Of a stretch of DNA of 58,429 nt, positions 1 to 9,289 are shown piece by piece. The translations under genes were made by a program, and so were the position numbers. Source of the DNA: Pirellulales bacterium. Its GTDB lineage: Bacteria; Planctomycetota; Planctomycetia; Pirellulales; JACPPG01. The notes under the pieces are model-generated. The model saw nothing but the letters and a program-made list of their open reading frames with translations, made no database searches and was not told the origin of the DNA. Numbering within the stretch: the first letter of the stretch is position 1; the number at the start of each line of letters is the position of its first letter. Where the stretch lies: assembly GCA_036490175.1 (NCBI GenBank), contig DASXEJ010000379.1, positions 1 through 58,429 of the forward strand, in the 5' to 3' direction.

Positions 1-485
1 GCCCGCAGCTTTGAGCGCTCTCATTGGTCACGAACTGTCAGGTGGCCGCAAAGGACGTGCCGAACCTGCTGGGGCATCGTTACGGAAGCGCAATGCTCGA
101 AGTCCTCCGTGCAAGCGCGGCAGAAGTCGCCGATATCACCCAGCTTCGGACGCTTGCTCCCGAGGTCTGCTCCAGTGCGGCTTGGTCGAAAGTCCGGCGG
201 ATTTGCATGAACTGGCGCCGCACTTAGATTCAGTGGCATTCCGATTGCTTCGTTAAATGCAGAGATTCGACGACTGGGAATGACGGGTCTATCCTCGCTC
301 GCCTCAGGGTCAAGTTGCGCGATTCGGAGCCATCTAGTACGGCGGACGTTCACACTGTTTCACATTTCCTCTGATTCTTTGGTGCGGAGCGCCTGGCTGC
401 CGGCTGGCTAGGCCCGCACCGAGGACGAGAATTGCTTTTCGATGCTCATATCCTAAAGCGAATTTGATTTCAGGAAGGTAAGACA
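1..485. other. Left-edge stretch without a supported gene
   Basis: Short open frames exist on both strands here, but none has a recognisable domain, signal peptide or convincing ribosome binding site. An imperfect stem-loop lies at 381-420: the outer arms GGTGCGG and CCGCACC enclose CCTGGC and GCTAGG. It has no T-tract, so I cannot say whether it is a weak terminator of an upstream gene or a leader structure of the reductase that starts at 486. Confidence 0.4.
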
Positions 486-1976
486 ATGATCATGGAATTA
501 TTGCCTGCAGATGTGCACAACCAACGCACCATTAGTCAGGGCCATCCGCCGAACTGGAGGAACCCACCCGGTGGCGACTACGATCTCGTGGTCATCGGCG
601 GTGGTCCAGCGGGGCTCGTCGCCGCACAAGTAGCAGCAGCGGACGGCCACCACGTCGCCATGACGGAGACGCGCTTGACTGGTGGAACATGTGTCAACTT
701 CGGCTGTACGCCCAGCAAGGCATTGATCCGCTGTGCACGCGCCGCCCACGAGGCCGGACGGGGCGCCGATTTCGGCTTCGGGCTCAGTTCAGCCCCGCAC
801 GTGGATTTCGCCAAGGTCATGGAACGCGTCCGCCGCATCCGATCCATGAGCAGCGCTGGGGACGCGGTCCAGGTGTTAGTGGATGCCGGGGTAGATGTCT
901 ACTTAGGCCAAACTGCATTTATCAAACCGAACGCCGTAGCGGTGGATGGTCATGAGCTGCGTTTCAAGAAGGCGGTGATTGCGACCGGCGCCCGTCCCGT
1001 ACCGCCGGCCATCGAGGGACTTAAAGACGGCGAGTATCTAACCAACGAAACGGTGTTCTCGCTAACCAAGCTGCCCCAGAAGCTGGTGGTGTTGGGTGGC
1101 GGACCGATGGGCAGTGAATTGGCCCAGGCTTTTCGCCGGCTCGGTGCTGACGTAGAACTGGTGCAGTCTGGGAGCAGTCTGCTGCCGAAAGACGAGCCGG
1201 AAGCGGGAGAAGTGCTGCGCCGCCAATTCGAGCGCGATGGCATCGGACTGCATTTCGAATTCAGGGCAGTTCGGGCGGAAAATGGACGGCTGACGATAAA
1301 GCGTAAGACCGAAACGCGGGAGCTTGAATATGACAAGCTTCTGCTGAGCATTGGTCGCAAGGCCAACGTCGACAATTTGGGCCTGGAGGCGGCAAACATA
1401 CGAGTCAAAGACGGTGCCGTCGAGGTCGACGGGAGTTTGCGGACGAGCAACCCAGACGTTTACGCCGCTGGCGATGTGGCGTTCCCGGAAAAGTACACGC
1501 ACGCCGCGATGGCGACGGCGCGCTTGTGCGTGGCCAACGCCCTTAATGGAGCGAACCGATTGACACGAGAGTTGGTCATCCCGCACTGCACGTACACCGA
1601 TCCCGAGGTGGCCAGCGTGGGCTTGACCCCGGTTCGAGCGGTCGAGGAGGGCATCTCCCTGGAGACCCACCGCCTGGAGCTTGCCAAAGTGGAACGGGCC
1701 TTTATCGATGGTGAGGAAGAGGGGTTCGCAGCGCTCTACACGCGCAAAGGGAGCGGCGAGATCGTCGGCGCAACCCTGGTGGCTGCGCATGCAGGGGAGA
1801 TGATCAGCGAGTTGACGCTGGCTATCACGAACAAGCTGACGATGAAGGCACTAGCGGAGACGGTACACTGCTATCCAACCCAGGCAGAGGTGTTTCAAAG
1901 AATCGCGCTGTCGTATAAGCCAGAAAAGCTGATGTCCGGACGCCCGAAAGATGCTGTCCATTCCAGTTCCGTCTGA
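486..1976 (+). CDS. Mercuric-reductase-like FAD-dependent pyridine nucleotide-disulfide oxidoreductase
   Basis: A 496-residue cytoplasmic flavoprotein of the dihydrolipoamide dehydrogenase/mercuric reductase family. The sequence shows an FAD Rossmann motif (VIGGGPAG, about residues 36-43), the redox disulfide GGTCVNFGCTPSK (C69 and C74), an NAD(P)-binding motif GGGPMGSE near residue 204, and the C-terminal FAD motif ending in YAAGDV. The dimer-domain motif reads HCYPT (461-465), so Tyr replaces the His expected in dihydrolipoamide dehydrogenase, as in many reductases annotated as mercuric. There is no N-terminal heavy-metal domain and no C-terminal CysCys pair, so genuine Hg(II) reduction is doubtful; a general disulfide or quinone reductase is possible. 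The start at 486 is supported by AGGAAGG just upstream. No mer operon genes are adjacent. Confidence 0.9.
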   Translation: MIMELLPADVHNQRTISQGHPPNWRNPPGGDYDLVVIGGGPAGLVAAQVAAADGHHVAMTETRLTGGTCVNFGCTPSKALIRCARAAHEAGRGADFGFGLSSAPHVDFAKVMERVRRIRSMSSAGDAVQVLVDAGVDVYLGQTAFIKPNAVAVDGHELRFKKAVIATGARPVPPAIEGLKDGEYLTNETVFSLTKLPQKLVVLGGGPMGSELAQAFRRLGADVELVQSGSSLLPKDEPEAGEVLRRQFERDGIGLHFEFRAVRAENGRLTIKRKTETRELEYDKLLLSIGRKANVDNLGLEAANIRVKDGAVEVDGSLRTSNPDVYAAGDVAFPEKYTHAAMATARLCVANALNGANRLTRELVIPHCTYTDPEVASVGLTPVRAVEEGISLETHRLELAKVERAFIDGEEEGFAALYTRKGSGEIVGATLVAAHAGEMISELTLAITNKLTMKALAETVHCYPTQAEVFQRIALSYKPEKLMSGRPKDAVHSSSV

Positions 1977-2239
1977 GGCAGGACATGTGGAGTCGCGGTC
2001 GGAGATGAAGCAGTTACGACGAGCACCTCTTCAGTGTTGAGTAGCGCCCACTCTCACAAACTCTCGGCAACCACTCTCGCCGATTTCTGCTCGAAACCGT
2101 CCTTTCCAGGGAGGGGCAGGTCAGTGTGCTACAAACGTGCAGTGTAGCAAAGTGTAGTTAATCCTTAGCAGACGGTCTGACTTTCCTGCAATCCACCGTG
2201 ATTCGAAGAATACCGCAAATCTAGCCGAAAAGCGTCAAT

Positions 2240-2389
2240 TCACCGGCACTTGTCCATATCAGGTCTGGCGCACTCATACTTGTTATCCGCCAGGATGACC
2301 AGCACATTCGGCTTTCCGGGCACCGCGGCGTAGGCAACGGGCGAAAGCAGGCACACGACTCCAAAAGTGACCAGGCAGCCTCGGATCAT
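2240..2389 (-). pseudogene. Sulfatase remnant (signal peptide plus first strand only)
   Basis: The minus strand from ATG 2389 encodes a signal peptide (MIRGCLVTFGVVCLL...) followed by KPNVLVILADN, the start of planctomycete arylsulfatases, which normally reads KPNVLVILADD followed by a Gly-rich turn. The reading diverges at once (KYECARPD) and stops after 49 codons. A complete sulfatase has about 450-600 residues and the CxPSR formylglycine site, which is absent. It is therefore a 5' stub. The rest of 1977-3157 (about 1.2 kb) holds no gene I can support; a 224-codon minus-strand frame at 2453-3127 has no recognisable features. Confidence 0.7.
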
Positions 2390-3157
2390 GGGAGTGCTCC
2401 CGTATAGATACGGAAAATGTGTCATGTCGCAGGTCGGTTGCTTCACGCGCATTCAAGATAACCGATCACGTGCATGGCTACGGTAGCCCCCAGCCGTGAG
2501 CAAACGCCTTGCTCTACTTAACCGACGAATCCCCAATAAGTTTCGCTGAAACCGCTCCTCCTCGCGGGATCGCCACAACATGCTTTCACGCGTCGTGCTT
2601 GGAGTGCGCCGGCGCTTTGGATCGCAGCCAGCTTGTTTCACACATTCGCTGGCATCAGTCAAACGAAGGTCCTCGGCGCCGTGGCGTAGACGGGATGATT
2701 TCAGACGATCGCAACCGAATAACAGAGCCATTCTGGGTAAGAATCGCTTGACTTCACGTTCTGTCCTGGCCAGACTTACGGCCGCAGGCGCTTGTAGGGG
2801 GCTCGCACGGCCCTGATGGGCAGGCCCCGCAACACATACCGATTGGAAGTTGCGGCACAAACGTTCTTCCTGCATTGGGCAGACGGCTAATGCACAGAGT
2901 TTCTTGATTCGAGCGTAGCGTAGTTGCCAACAGGCATTTGGCCCGGGGCTAACTGACGCATCATCTCGCGCTCGCTTGCGCGGCGTCTCTTTCCGCAGGC
3001 AGTCTTGCCGAAAATCGCCGAGCGTTCTGATCCTCGCTACGTACGTCCAGGTTTTCCGCGCCATGGCGATCTCGTAGGCCAGTCCGTGCGAGTCGCAATC
3101 GTACTCACAACAAAGCGCGCACCACATCTATTGAACAATCACTCAAGAGAAACAGGT

Positions 3158-5281
3158 ATGCCAAGCATCACGATCCGAAGCGTCTCTGTGTCGTCGGTCG
3201 ATACCGCCGTATCCGAGCGGGGACCCTGGGAACGCATTGTTTTCTCGATCGTCCTGAGCGTGCTTGCGGTCTGGGCAAGACCCGCAGCCGCTGCGGAAAT
3301 CCTTGTCACCGAGTTTGACAACGAAACTGTCGACGTATTCACGACCGAAGGAGCCAGGGTGAATTACCCATTGATTTCAGGCGTGACAACGCCGACCGGT
3401 ATCGCCGCGTCTGGAACAAATCTATTTGTCGCCAGATATAACGATAACGGCAATGGAAGTATCGCCAGCTACAACGCATCGGGGGTGCTCCAGAACAAGC
3501 TCCTTATCCCCGTGTTGGCCTTTCCGACGAGCGTGGCGGTGTCGGGGTCGGATCTTTTCGTCGCGACCGAGGGGCGTGCGGGGATTAGCACCGGTACGGT
3601 GGGCGAATACACCACCGCAGGCGGCTTTGTGCATTCGGGGCTTATTCGGGGTTTGGTCAACCCAGTGGGTATTGTGGTTTCGGGCACGAATCTGTTCGTC
3701 GTCAGCGCAGGCAACGGTGCGAACGGAAACGGAACAGTTGGTGAATACACCACCGCCGGAGTGCCGATCAACGCCTCGCTGATCACGGGGTTGAACGACC
3801 CAGGCGGTATCGCCCTGTCCGGAGGTAATCTGTTCGTCACGAATATTGCCACCGGAACGGTTGGCGAATACACGACCTCCGGAGTGCCGATAAACGCCTC
3901 GTTGATCACGGGGATGGACAGCCCTGGTGGAATCGCGGTGTATGGATCGAATTTGTTTATCACGAACGAGTACATCGGAACGGTCGCCGAATATACAACC
4001 GCGGGAACGCTCGTGAACCCGGCGCTGATCTCGGGTTTGATGTATCCGAGAGGAATCGCCATCGTGCCCGAACCCGCCACCGGCACGTTGCTGGCGATGG
4101 GCGCCGCCGTGTTGCTCGCGCTCGGCTACGGTTACAGAAAATCGCCTTCGGCCACAAAGCGGCGCCATGGCTGGATGAGGAGCATGGCCAACCGCATGAA
4201 GGTCTCGCTGGTCGGACTCGCGTTTGCTGGTCTGGCACTGGGCAAGTCGCGTTGCGCATGGAGAGTAAGCCAAGTGCTCCGTCAAATCCAAATGTTCGGG
4301 TGTCATATTCACGCTTGCGTGAGCACGCTCCGTCTGTACGTACGTATTCTCAGGATGATTCGGCATGGCCACGACGAGCGTGGCCATGGCACCCCAACCC
4401 GAAATTTAAGCGCTGGCAGAGCACTTGGCGCACCGTGCAGGAACCTGGCCACGAGCATTTTCGCGGCGGCTGCAATGGTGATGTGCGCGCTGACCTTGAA
4501 CGTGCGAGCGACCGATCTGAGTAACTCCTTGGCCCTGACATACACGGATGGCCAAGGGCACTCCATGCAATACCGCCTATTTCTGCCCGCCGGCTACGGC
4601 ACCCCAGGGGCCGAATTCCCGCTGGTGCTATTCCTGCACGGCTCGGGCGAAAGTGGCACCGACAACCTCGCGCAGGTAGACAATCATATCGACGGTTTGA
4701 TCGACGCCACGCGCAGCGGACCCTACTCGGCCTTCTTGCTGGCCCCACAGCTGCCGACCTCGTCGGGATTCGGCTCGTACAACCCCCAGGATTTGACAAT
4801 GCAAATCCTGCAACAGGTCGAGGCGGCATACCCCGTGGAAACCAATCGGATGTACATCACGGGGCTTTCCATGGGAGGTTTCGGCACGTTCGAGTACATC
4901 AGCGAATTTCCCCACATGTTCGCAGCGGCTGTTCCCCTGTCCGGTGGCGGAGACAGCAGCCCCGAAAATGCCGCACTGACCAAGGATGTCCCAACCTGGA
5001 TATTCCATGGCGACGCGGATACGACCGTTCCGGTGGCGGACTCGATCGAAATGTACCAGTCGCTTGTGAACGCGGGCGGCCATCCAAAGATCACCATCAT
5101 TCCTGGCGGACCGCACGACATTTGGGAGCAGATCTACGGCGATGCGACAGCGAACCAGTACGGCGTTTATCCCTGGATGTTTTCCCAGTCGATTCCAGAA
5201 CCTTCGTCGTTAGCACTAGTCGTGGCGGGAGTCATCGCCCTGGCTGTAAGCAAAGGACGTAAGTGCTGGCGCAGACGCTGA
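3158..5281 (+). CDS. Composite PEP-CTERM protein: beta-propeller-like module fused in frame to an alpha/beta hydrolase with a second PEP-CTERM
   Basis: One open frame reads through what look like two former genes. The first half has a signal peptide (WERIVFSIVLSVLAVW...), then five or so propeller-like repeats of roughly 36-40 residues (GTVGEYTTAG ... GGIALSG.NLFVT), then a PEP-CTERM anchor (VPEPATG at 4064, hydrophobic helix, basic end). Instead of stopping, the frame continues through what looks like a second signal-peptide start (MANRMKVSLVGLAFAG) and a 148-bp dispersed repeat (4281-4428). It then enters a second secretory-type helix and a COG4099-like esterase or peptidase domain: FLHGSGESG (oxyanion loop), GLSMGGFG (nucleophile Ser), HGDADTTVP (Asp), GPHD (His), and finally a second PEP-CTERM (SIPEPSS). 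Start 3158 was chosen over 3005 because the signal peptide follows it directly. The protein may be cleaved or the hydrolase may start internally; I see no good ATG for it. Confidence 0.75.
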   Translation: MPSITIRSVSVSSVDTAVSERGPWERIVFSIVLSVLAVWARPAAAAEILVTEFDNETVDVFTTEGARVNYPLISGVTTPTGIAASGTNLFVARYNDNGNGSIASYNASGVLQNKLLIPVLAFPTSVAVSGSDLFVATEGRAGISTGTVGEYTTAGGFVHSGLIRGLVNPVGIVVSGTNLFVVSAGNGANGNGTVGEYTTAGVPINASLITGLNDPGGIALSGGNLFVTNIATGTVGEYTTSGVPINASLITGMDSPGGIAVYGSNLFITNEYIGTVAEYTTAGTLVNPALISGLMYPRGIAIVPEPATGTLLAMGAAVLLALGYGYRKSPSATKRRHGWMRSMANRMKVSLVGLAFAGLALGKSRCAWRVSQVLRQIQMFGCHIHACVSTLRLYVRILRMIRHGHDERGHGTPTRNLSAGRALGAPCRNLATSIFAAAAMVMCALTLNVRATDLSNSLALTYTDGQGHSMQYRLFLPAGYGTPGAEFPLVLFLHGSGESGTDNLAQVDNHIDGLIDATRSGPYSAFLLAPQLPTSSGFGSYNPQDLTMQILQQVEAAYPVETNRMYITGLSMGGFGTFEYISEFPHMFAAAVPLSGGGDSSPENAALTKDVPTWIFHGDADTTVPVADSIEMYQSLVNAGGHPKITIIPGGPHDIWEQIYGDATANQYGVYPWMFSQSIPEPSSLALVVAGVIALAVSKGRKCWRRR
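4281..4428. repeat. Dispersed 148-bp repeat, copy A
   Basis: Aligns without gaps to 51079-51226 with about 20 mismatches counted by eye. It contains a perfect hairpin: CATGGCCACG at 4364-4373, five-base loop, CGTGGCCATG at 4379-4388. A small palindrome TCACGCttGCGTGA lies upstream of it. It sits between the two halves of the composite PEP-CTERM frame and supplies the linker codons. It resembles a MITE- or REP-like element. Confidence 0.8.
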
Positions 5282-5314
5282 GGTGCCGGAACTGCACACA
5301 AGATTCGAGATCTA

Positions 5315-6040
5315 TTACGTTGACGGCTCTGCAGACTGGGCGCCCTGATCGCGGAGCCAGCTAATGACATTTTCCTGGCGAGTCCCGTGTCCGCCGGCCG
5401 CGTCCAGGGGAGTTCCCTTGGCGTAGTCGGGGACCCAATTCAGGTCGGCACCGCTGTTGAGCAGCAACTCCGCCGTTCGGCGCTGGCCGGCGGCGCATGC
5501 GTGCCAGAAGGCCTTCGACATTGCTTCAGTTTCGGCGCCGCCGGATCGACCACCGAGCAGTTCCTTTAGGCGGTCGAGCATGCCGAGGGCAGCCGCATGC
5601 CACAGCTTGTCTACCTTGGCACCTCGCCGTACGAGCAGGCGAGCGACGTGCCAGCAGCCATAGCCAATGGCGTTGTCGAGCGGGGTGCCGATGGATCCAT
5701 CGGGCACCTCTACGTCAGCACCGCCGTCGATCAGCGCTGCGGCCACATCGACGTCGTCGGAACTGGCGGCCCAATGTAGCGGCGTCTCAGATCCAGGCTG
5801 GTCGGGATCTCGGACGTTCGGGTCCGCGCCCGCCTCGATGAGTATGCGCACGATTTCGGGACCGTTCGGAAAGTAACCAGGCCAGTCGGCAACTACGTGC
5901 AGCGGCGTGCGTCCCTTAGCGATACCGCCGAGCCTCGACGAGGCGAGGCCCGGATTGGCCGAGAGAAGCCGCCCCAATGCGGCAACATCGCCGGATCGAA
6001 TCGCAGCAGTCGTGGCAAGGGATTCGTTTTCGGTCGGCAT
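5315..6040 (-). CDS. Ankyrin-repeat protein
   Basis: A 241-residue protein made of ankyrin repeats, a protein-binding scaffold fold. Repeat signatures are visible: GRTPLHVVADW, IVRILIEAGADPNVRD, SETPLHWAASS.DVDVAAALIDGGADVEV, IGTPLDNAIG, and AELLLNSGADLNWV near the end. There is no signal peptide, so it is probably cytoplasmic. A GGAGG ribosome binding site precedes ATG 6040. It runs convergent to the composite PEP-CTERM gene, whose stop is 33 bp away. The fragment of an SRPBCC gene lies just upstream on the same strand. The binding partner cannot be inferred. Confidence 0.88.
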   Translation of the reverse strand: MPTENESLATTAAIRSGDVAALGRLLSANPGLASSRLGGIAKGRTPLHVVADWPGYFPNGPEIVRILIEAGADPNVRDPDQPGSETPLHWAASSDDVDVAAALIDGGADVEVPDGSIGTPLDNAIGYGCWHVARLLVRRGAKVDKLWHAAALGMLDRLKELLGGRSGGAETEAMSKAFWHACAAGQRRTAELLLNSGADLNWVPDYAKGTPLDAAGGHGTRQENVISWLRDQGAQSAEPST

Positions 6041-6113
6041 TGGACACCTCCGCTTCGCATCAGCGGCTGCGAGCCGTACGCTCGCGGAGCCTGGCCACCG
6101 GCCGAGACCATCA

Positions 6114-6358
6114 TCACCGATGAATCGACTCGACGTACTTCTTTAAGCCATGCAGGATAGCTTGCCAGCCGTCACGCTGTTGTTCGATGGAATGCGGGGG
6201 CTCCGCGTCAAATGTCTCGCGCACCGAGACGCCATCGGGACCCGTGGAAAGCTCGACAATTAGCACCGGTCTCCGCAGGCGCTTTCAATCAAATGGTTCT
6301 CGACGACTTTCGTATACGTTCCAGCAAAATCAAAGCCCATGCTGCCATTGTATGAGCT
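6114..6358 (-). pseudogene. AHSA1-type SRPBCC domain remnant with frameshift
   Basis: The minus strand carries the C-terminal half of an activator-of-Hsp90-ATPase-like (AHSA1/SRPBCC) protein in two frames. The first reads GFDFAGTYTKVVENHLIE from 6340 downward and then hits TAA. A shift of one base restores LIVELSTGPDGVSV, EQQRDGWQAILHGLKKYVES and a stop at 6114. The first half of the domain is missing. The fragment has no usable start and is clearly decayed. The intact SRPBCC genes at 11902 and 17985 are different proteins. Confidence 0.75.
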
Positions 6359-7042
6359 TTATTTTTGCGCCTATTGAGTGATAAGCCCTGCCCGGCAACG
6401 ACTACGTCATCCATTTTCGTCCAATTTTACCAATCCGACGGGAACTCGCGTTCTAGGCCGGCGCGGCGGAATTTGAGGCAGAGAATCCGCCTCGGAATCC
6501 ACGGCAATGCTGCGATGAGTCAAATCGGCACATTTGCCATAAGCCCTAGTATCTGTGGGATTTGAAACCACTTGGTTGCCAAGTCCAAATTCAAGGAGTA
6601 AGCATACGGTAGCGATTCGTAGGCGTCGCGGCCGGATTAGAAGCATTCCGTCCCTGGCGTGTGCTACGGTTTCGTAGCTTGGAACTGTTTCGATTGGCTG
6701 CGACGGGCGTTTTGGCGGACGCTCGTCGTCGTTCGGGTAATCGCGAATCTTGCTATGGCTAGCACCGCCAACGTCCTGCACGCTCCACAGTCGGCGTGCT
6801 ACCGATCCGTCTGGGGATGCCCGACTCGAGCCGCGTGTCGCACGAACCGCGACGCGGCAAAGGGTGCAACCATATTCGTCAGTTGCTCAGACGGCTGCAT
6901 CTCTCAGCATCCTTCCAAGGACTCAAGCCTTCGATGCGTAATAGCTGCACAAGCACGCACGCCCAGGTGTGTTTGATGGCCGCTTCGTTGCGGTAATCGC
7001 AGAGAGACCAAGGTAACTTCTTATTTTCCAAAGGACATTTCC
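6359..7042. other. About 680 bp without a supported gene
   Basis: Frames of up to 124 codons exist on the minus strand (6407-6781) and 105 codons on the plus strand, but they show no domain, signal peptide or ribosome binding site. The 3' end presumably contains the promoter of the secreted protein at 7043. I see no tRNA or clear hairpin. Confidence 0.4.
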
Positions 7043-7555
7043 ATGAACAAGCAAAGTTTGCTCGGCGGATGCGCCCTGGTGTTGTTGGCAGCCGCTCCGT
7101 TGTTTGCCCAAAACTCGGTCCGGTCGGCCGGCGAGAAGATTTCGGGCGCCGCCTATCGCGAGTACTCGGCGCAAGCCTACGGTAACTCGGCCTACACGAA
7201 TGCCGCCGCGCTTGACCAGTACGCCCGCAGCTATTCGTATATTCCTGCCGAGACCGCGCAGGAGCACGTGGGCGAAGTGAATCGCAATGTCACGTCGGCG
7301 AAGAAGGAACTTTCGAAGCTGGACGCCAAGGCCAAAAACAACAAGGTTCTGGCCAAGCACCTGGAGACGATTCACGGTCATTACAACAAGGCGCTTGAGC
7401 ACGCCAACGCGGTTGGCAAAGAGGCCGATAAAAACGACAAAGCTGACGCCTCGAAGTTGACCACCTCGACCAAGGGGATGACCGATTCGCTCAAGGCGGC
7501 CGAGGCCGAGCACAAGAAGCTCAGCGAGCACCTGAAGAGCACCGACGCCAAGTAG
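7043..7555 (+). CDS. Small secreted Lys/Ala-rich helical protein of unknown function
   Basis: A 170-residue protein with a clear signal peptide (MNKQSLLGGCALVLLAAAPLFAQ). The mature part begins with a Tyr/Ala/Ser-rich stretch (YREYSAQAYGNSAYTNAAALDQYARSY) and continues as a charged, probably coiled-coil helical region rich in Lys, Ala and Glu with two His-containing segments (HLETIHGHYNKALEHAN). An AAAGGAC ribosome binding site precedes ATG 7043. It is monocistronic: a strong intrinsic terminator follows at 7670. I do not recognise a named family, and a periplasmic or extracellular location is inferred from the signal peptide only. Confidence 0.8.
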   Translation: MNKQSLLGGCALVLLAAAPLFAQNSVRSAGEKISGAAYREYSAQAYGNSAYTNAAALDQYARSYSYIPAETAQEHVGEVNRNVTSAKKELSKLDAKAKNNKVLAKHLETIHGHYNKALEHANAVGKEADKNDKADASKLTTSTKGMTDSLKAAEAEHKKLSEHLKSTDAK

Positions 7556-7669
7556 TTCGGCGCGCCGGACGATGAAACCGCTGGCTGCAGGGCGTGCGTC
7601 GAACCGCAATCGGTTAATGACCGAGCGTTTCAAGCAATCGTTCTGCCCACGATTCTTGCGTGATATAAG

Positions 7670-7710
7670 GCCTGGCCGTCGAAAGTGATTTCGGCGGCCA
7701 GGCTTTTTTT
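7670..7710 (+). terminator. Strong intrinsic terminator
   Basis: A 15-bp stem (GCCTGGCCGTCGAAA pairing with TTTCGGCGGCCAGGC, one G-T wobble) with GTGA loop, followed by seven T. It lies about 115 bp after the stop of the small secreted protein and before the convergent gene ending at 7837. Confidence 0.88.
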
Positions 7711-7836
7711 GTTCGTGGACTTTTAGGGCCGGCCTGGCGTAAAGAGATCGGACGTAAGAACCCGGCTCGATCTCGAAAGCGAGCGCGACAGACGCCAGGC
7801 GGCGGTTCGTCGCGATGCACTGGCTCGCTCGTGGCC

Positions 7837-9069
7837 TTACTTACGGCGGTGCGCCGCGCGACCGAAAAATAGCAGCCCGATAGCAGCCAGTATCGCCATT
7901 GACAGGGTGGCGGGCTCGGGCACGTTTAGTGCGAAGACCATGCCGCTAAAGGCCGAGAAATTCGTGGGACCCAACAAGCTATTGCCCATTGGCACCAGGG
8001 GGCCATTCACTTGATAGCCGATGTTAAGAGCCGGATCGACGTCTTTGAAGTCCAGCACTTGTTGAAAGCCAGACCCGTCGGGATTGATCGAGAATATCTG
8101 GTCGTCAAAGGTGCTAATACTCGTGGCACTGCCAAATAACTTGCCGTCGAACGAGGTCACGCCGAATCCGGGCTCGAATGCTCCGGGGGCGAAGGAGTGC
8201 AACGTCTGAAAGTTGCTGCCGTCGAGGCTCATGGAGAAGATCGAGGCGTTAGGCCCGGCCAGGGCCGGATTGCTCGGCGTCGGCGTCGTTCCATAGATCG
8301 TAGAGCCAATTACGGTGAGTTGCGACGAGGCCGTTGCGCCTGGCAGGGCGTGCAACGTCTGGATGCCTGTGCCGTCGAGATTGATCGAGTAAATCGTGCC
8401 CGCTTCGTTGTTGAAGTTCGTCCCGGTTTCGCCGATGCCGTACAGCTTTGATCCGATGAGGGTCAATTGACTGCCACCGGAGTTGCTCGCATCGAAGGAG
8501 TACAGCGATTGATAGCCGGTCCCGTCGAGGTTCATGGAAAATACGGTCCCCCGATCGTTTGCTCCGTCGCTGCTCGTTGTGCCATAGAGCTTCGAGCCGA
8601 CCAACGTGACGGGCGAGCTGCCGTCAAGGCCCGCGTACGTATGCAGCGGCTGCAGATCGGAGCCGTCGAGATTCAATGAGAAGATCGTAGGGGAGCCGGA
8701 GTAGACACCGTCTTGGCCAACGGTGGTGCCGTACAGTTTTGATCCGTCCGAGACTAATCCGCCGATCGACGACGAGCCGCCGGTGTCACTGACCTTGGCC
8801 AGAACTTGAAATCCGGACCCGTTCTGGTTCATGGAATAAATGACGCCGCGCATCCCCGGACCATCGAGCCCGGTGGTGCCGTAGATCTTGCCGCCAACAA
8901 CGGTGAGCGGCTGCGGCCCGTCCCCTTCAGTCGAAATATCGAAATTATGAAGGTTCGCGATCGTAACTTGCGCCTGCGCGGCAGTTGTGCAGAGAAAAAG
9001 GAGCGCCGAGATGAACATCCCAATAACGATGCGACCAAACGCCGCCTGCCCGCTGGATGTACGCTGCAT
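7837..9069 (-). CDS. PEP-CTERM protein with GloVer-type tandem repeats
   Basis: A 410-residue exported protein. It has a signal peptide (IVIGMFISALLFLCTTAAQA), then about eight tandem repeats of roughly 35-40 residues with the pattern 'IFSMNLDGSxxQxLHxF ... LTxxGSKLYGTT', which matches the choice-of-anchor GloVer repeat (TIGR03803). It ends in a PEP-CTERM anchor (VPEPATLSMAILAAIG..., basic end RRK). Start 9069 rather than 9171 is preferred because GGAAAAG precedes it and the signal peptide follows. These proteins are thought to be exported and processed by an exosortase, which is not encoded in this window. The role is unknown; the repeats probably form a propeller or solenoid. Confidence 0.88.
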   Translation of the reverse strand: MQRTSSGQAAFGRIVIGMFISALLFLCTTAAQAQVTIANLHNFDISTEGDGPQPLTVVGGKIYGTTGLDGPGMRGVIYSMNQNGSGFQVLAKVSDTGGSSSIGGLVSDGSKLYGTTVGQDGVYSGSPTIFSLNLDGSDLQPLHTYAGLDGSSPVTLVGSKLYGTTSSDGANDRGTVFSMNLDGTGYQSLYSFDASNSGGSQLTLIGSKLYGIGETGTNFNNEAGTIYSINLDGTGIQTLHALPGATASSQLTVIGSTIYGTTPTPSNPALAGPNASIFSMSLDGSNFQTLHSFAPGAFEPGFGVTSFDGKLFGSATSISTFDDQIFSINPDGSGFQQVLDFKDVDPALNIGYQVNGPLVPMGNSLLGPTNFSAFSGMVFALNVPEPATLSMAILAAIGLLFFGRAAHRRK

Positions 9070-9289
9070 ACGATCTTTTCCAAGTGGTTTGATCAATGGT
9101 GCAGAAAAGTCGACAACGCCCCGATGCTGACGGATGGCCTTGCCCGAAGAACTGCCCCGTGCATTTGGCACACATTCAGAATCAGTAGCCCAAGAGCCGA
9201 TCGTACCTCAGTTGCATGACGAGTTTAGGCAATGCCTGCGGGCAAGTCAATTTAATTCAGATCGATCCAGGACGGCGACAAGTCGTTAG

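Noticed and set aside
486..1976. True mercury-resistance merA
   Set aside because: No N-terminal metal domain, no C-terminal CysCys and no mer genes nearby, so only a mercuric-reductase-like name is justified.
2453..3127. 224-codon open frame on the minus strand
   Set aside because: It overlaps the start of the next gene, has no recognisable domain or ribosome binding site, and its Arg/Ser-rich composition looks like a non-coding frame.
3422..4387. 321-codon minus-strand frame opposite the propeller module
   Set aside because: It is the antisense shadow of the repetitive propeller gene; its His/Arg/Asp-rich sequence has no family features. Only its first residues match copy B of the dispersed repeat, which is explained by the DNA repeat.
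6407..6781. 124-codon minus-strand open frame
   Set aside because: No domain, start signal or neighbour supports it.
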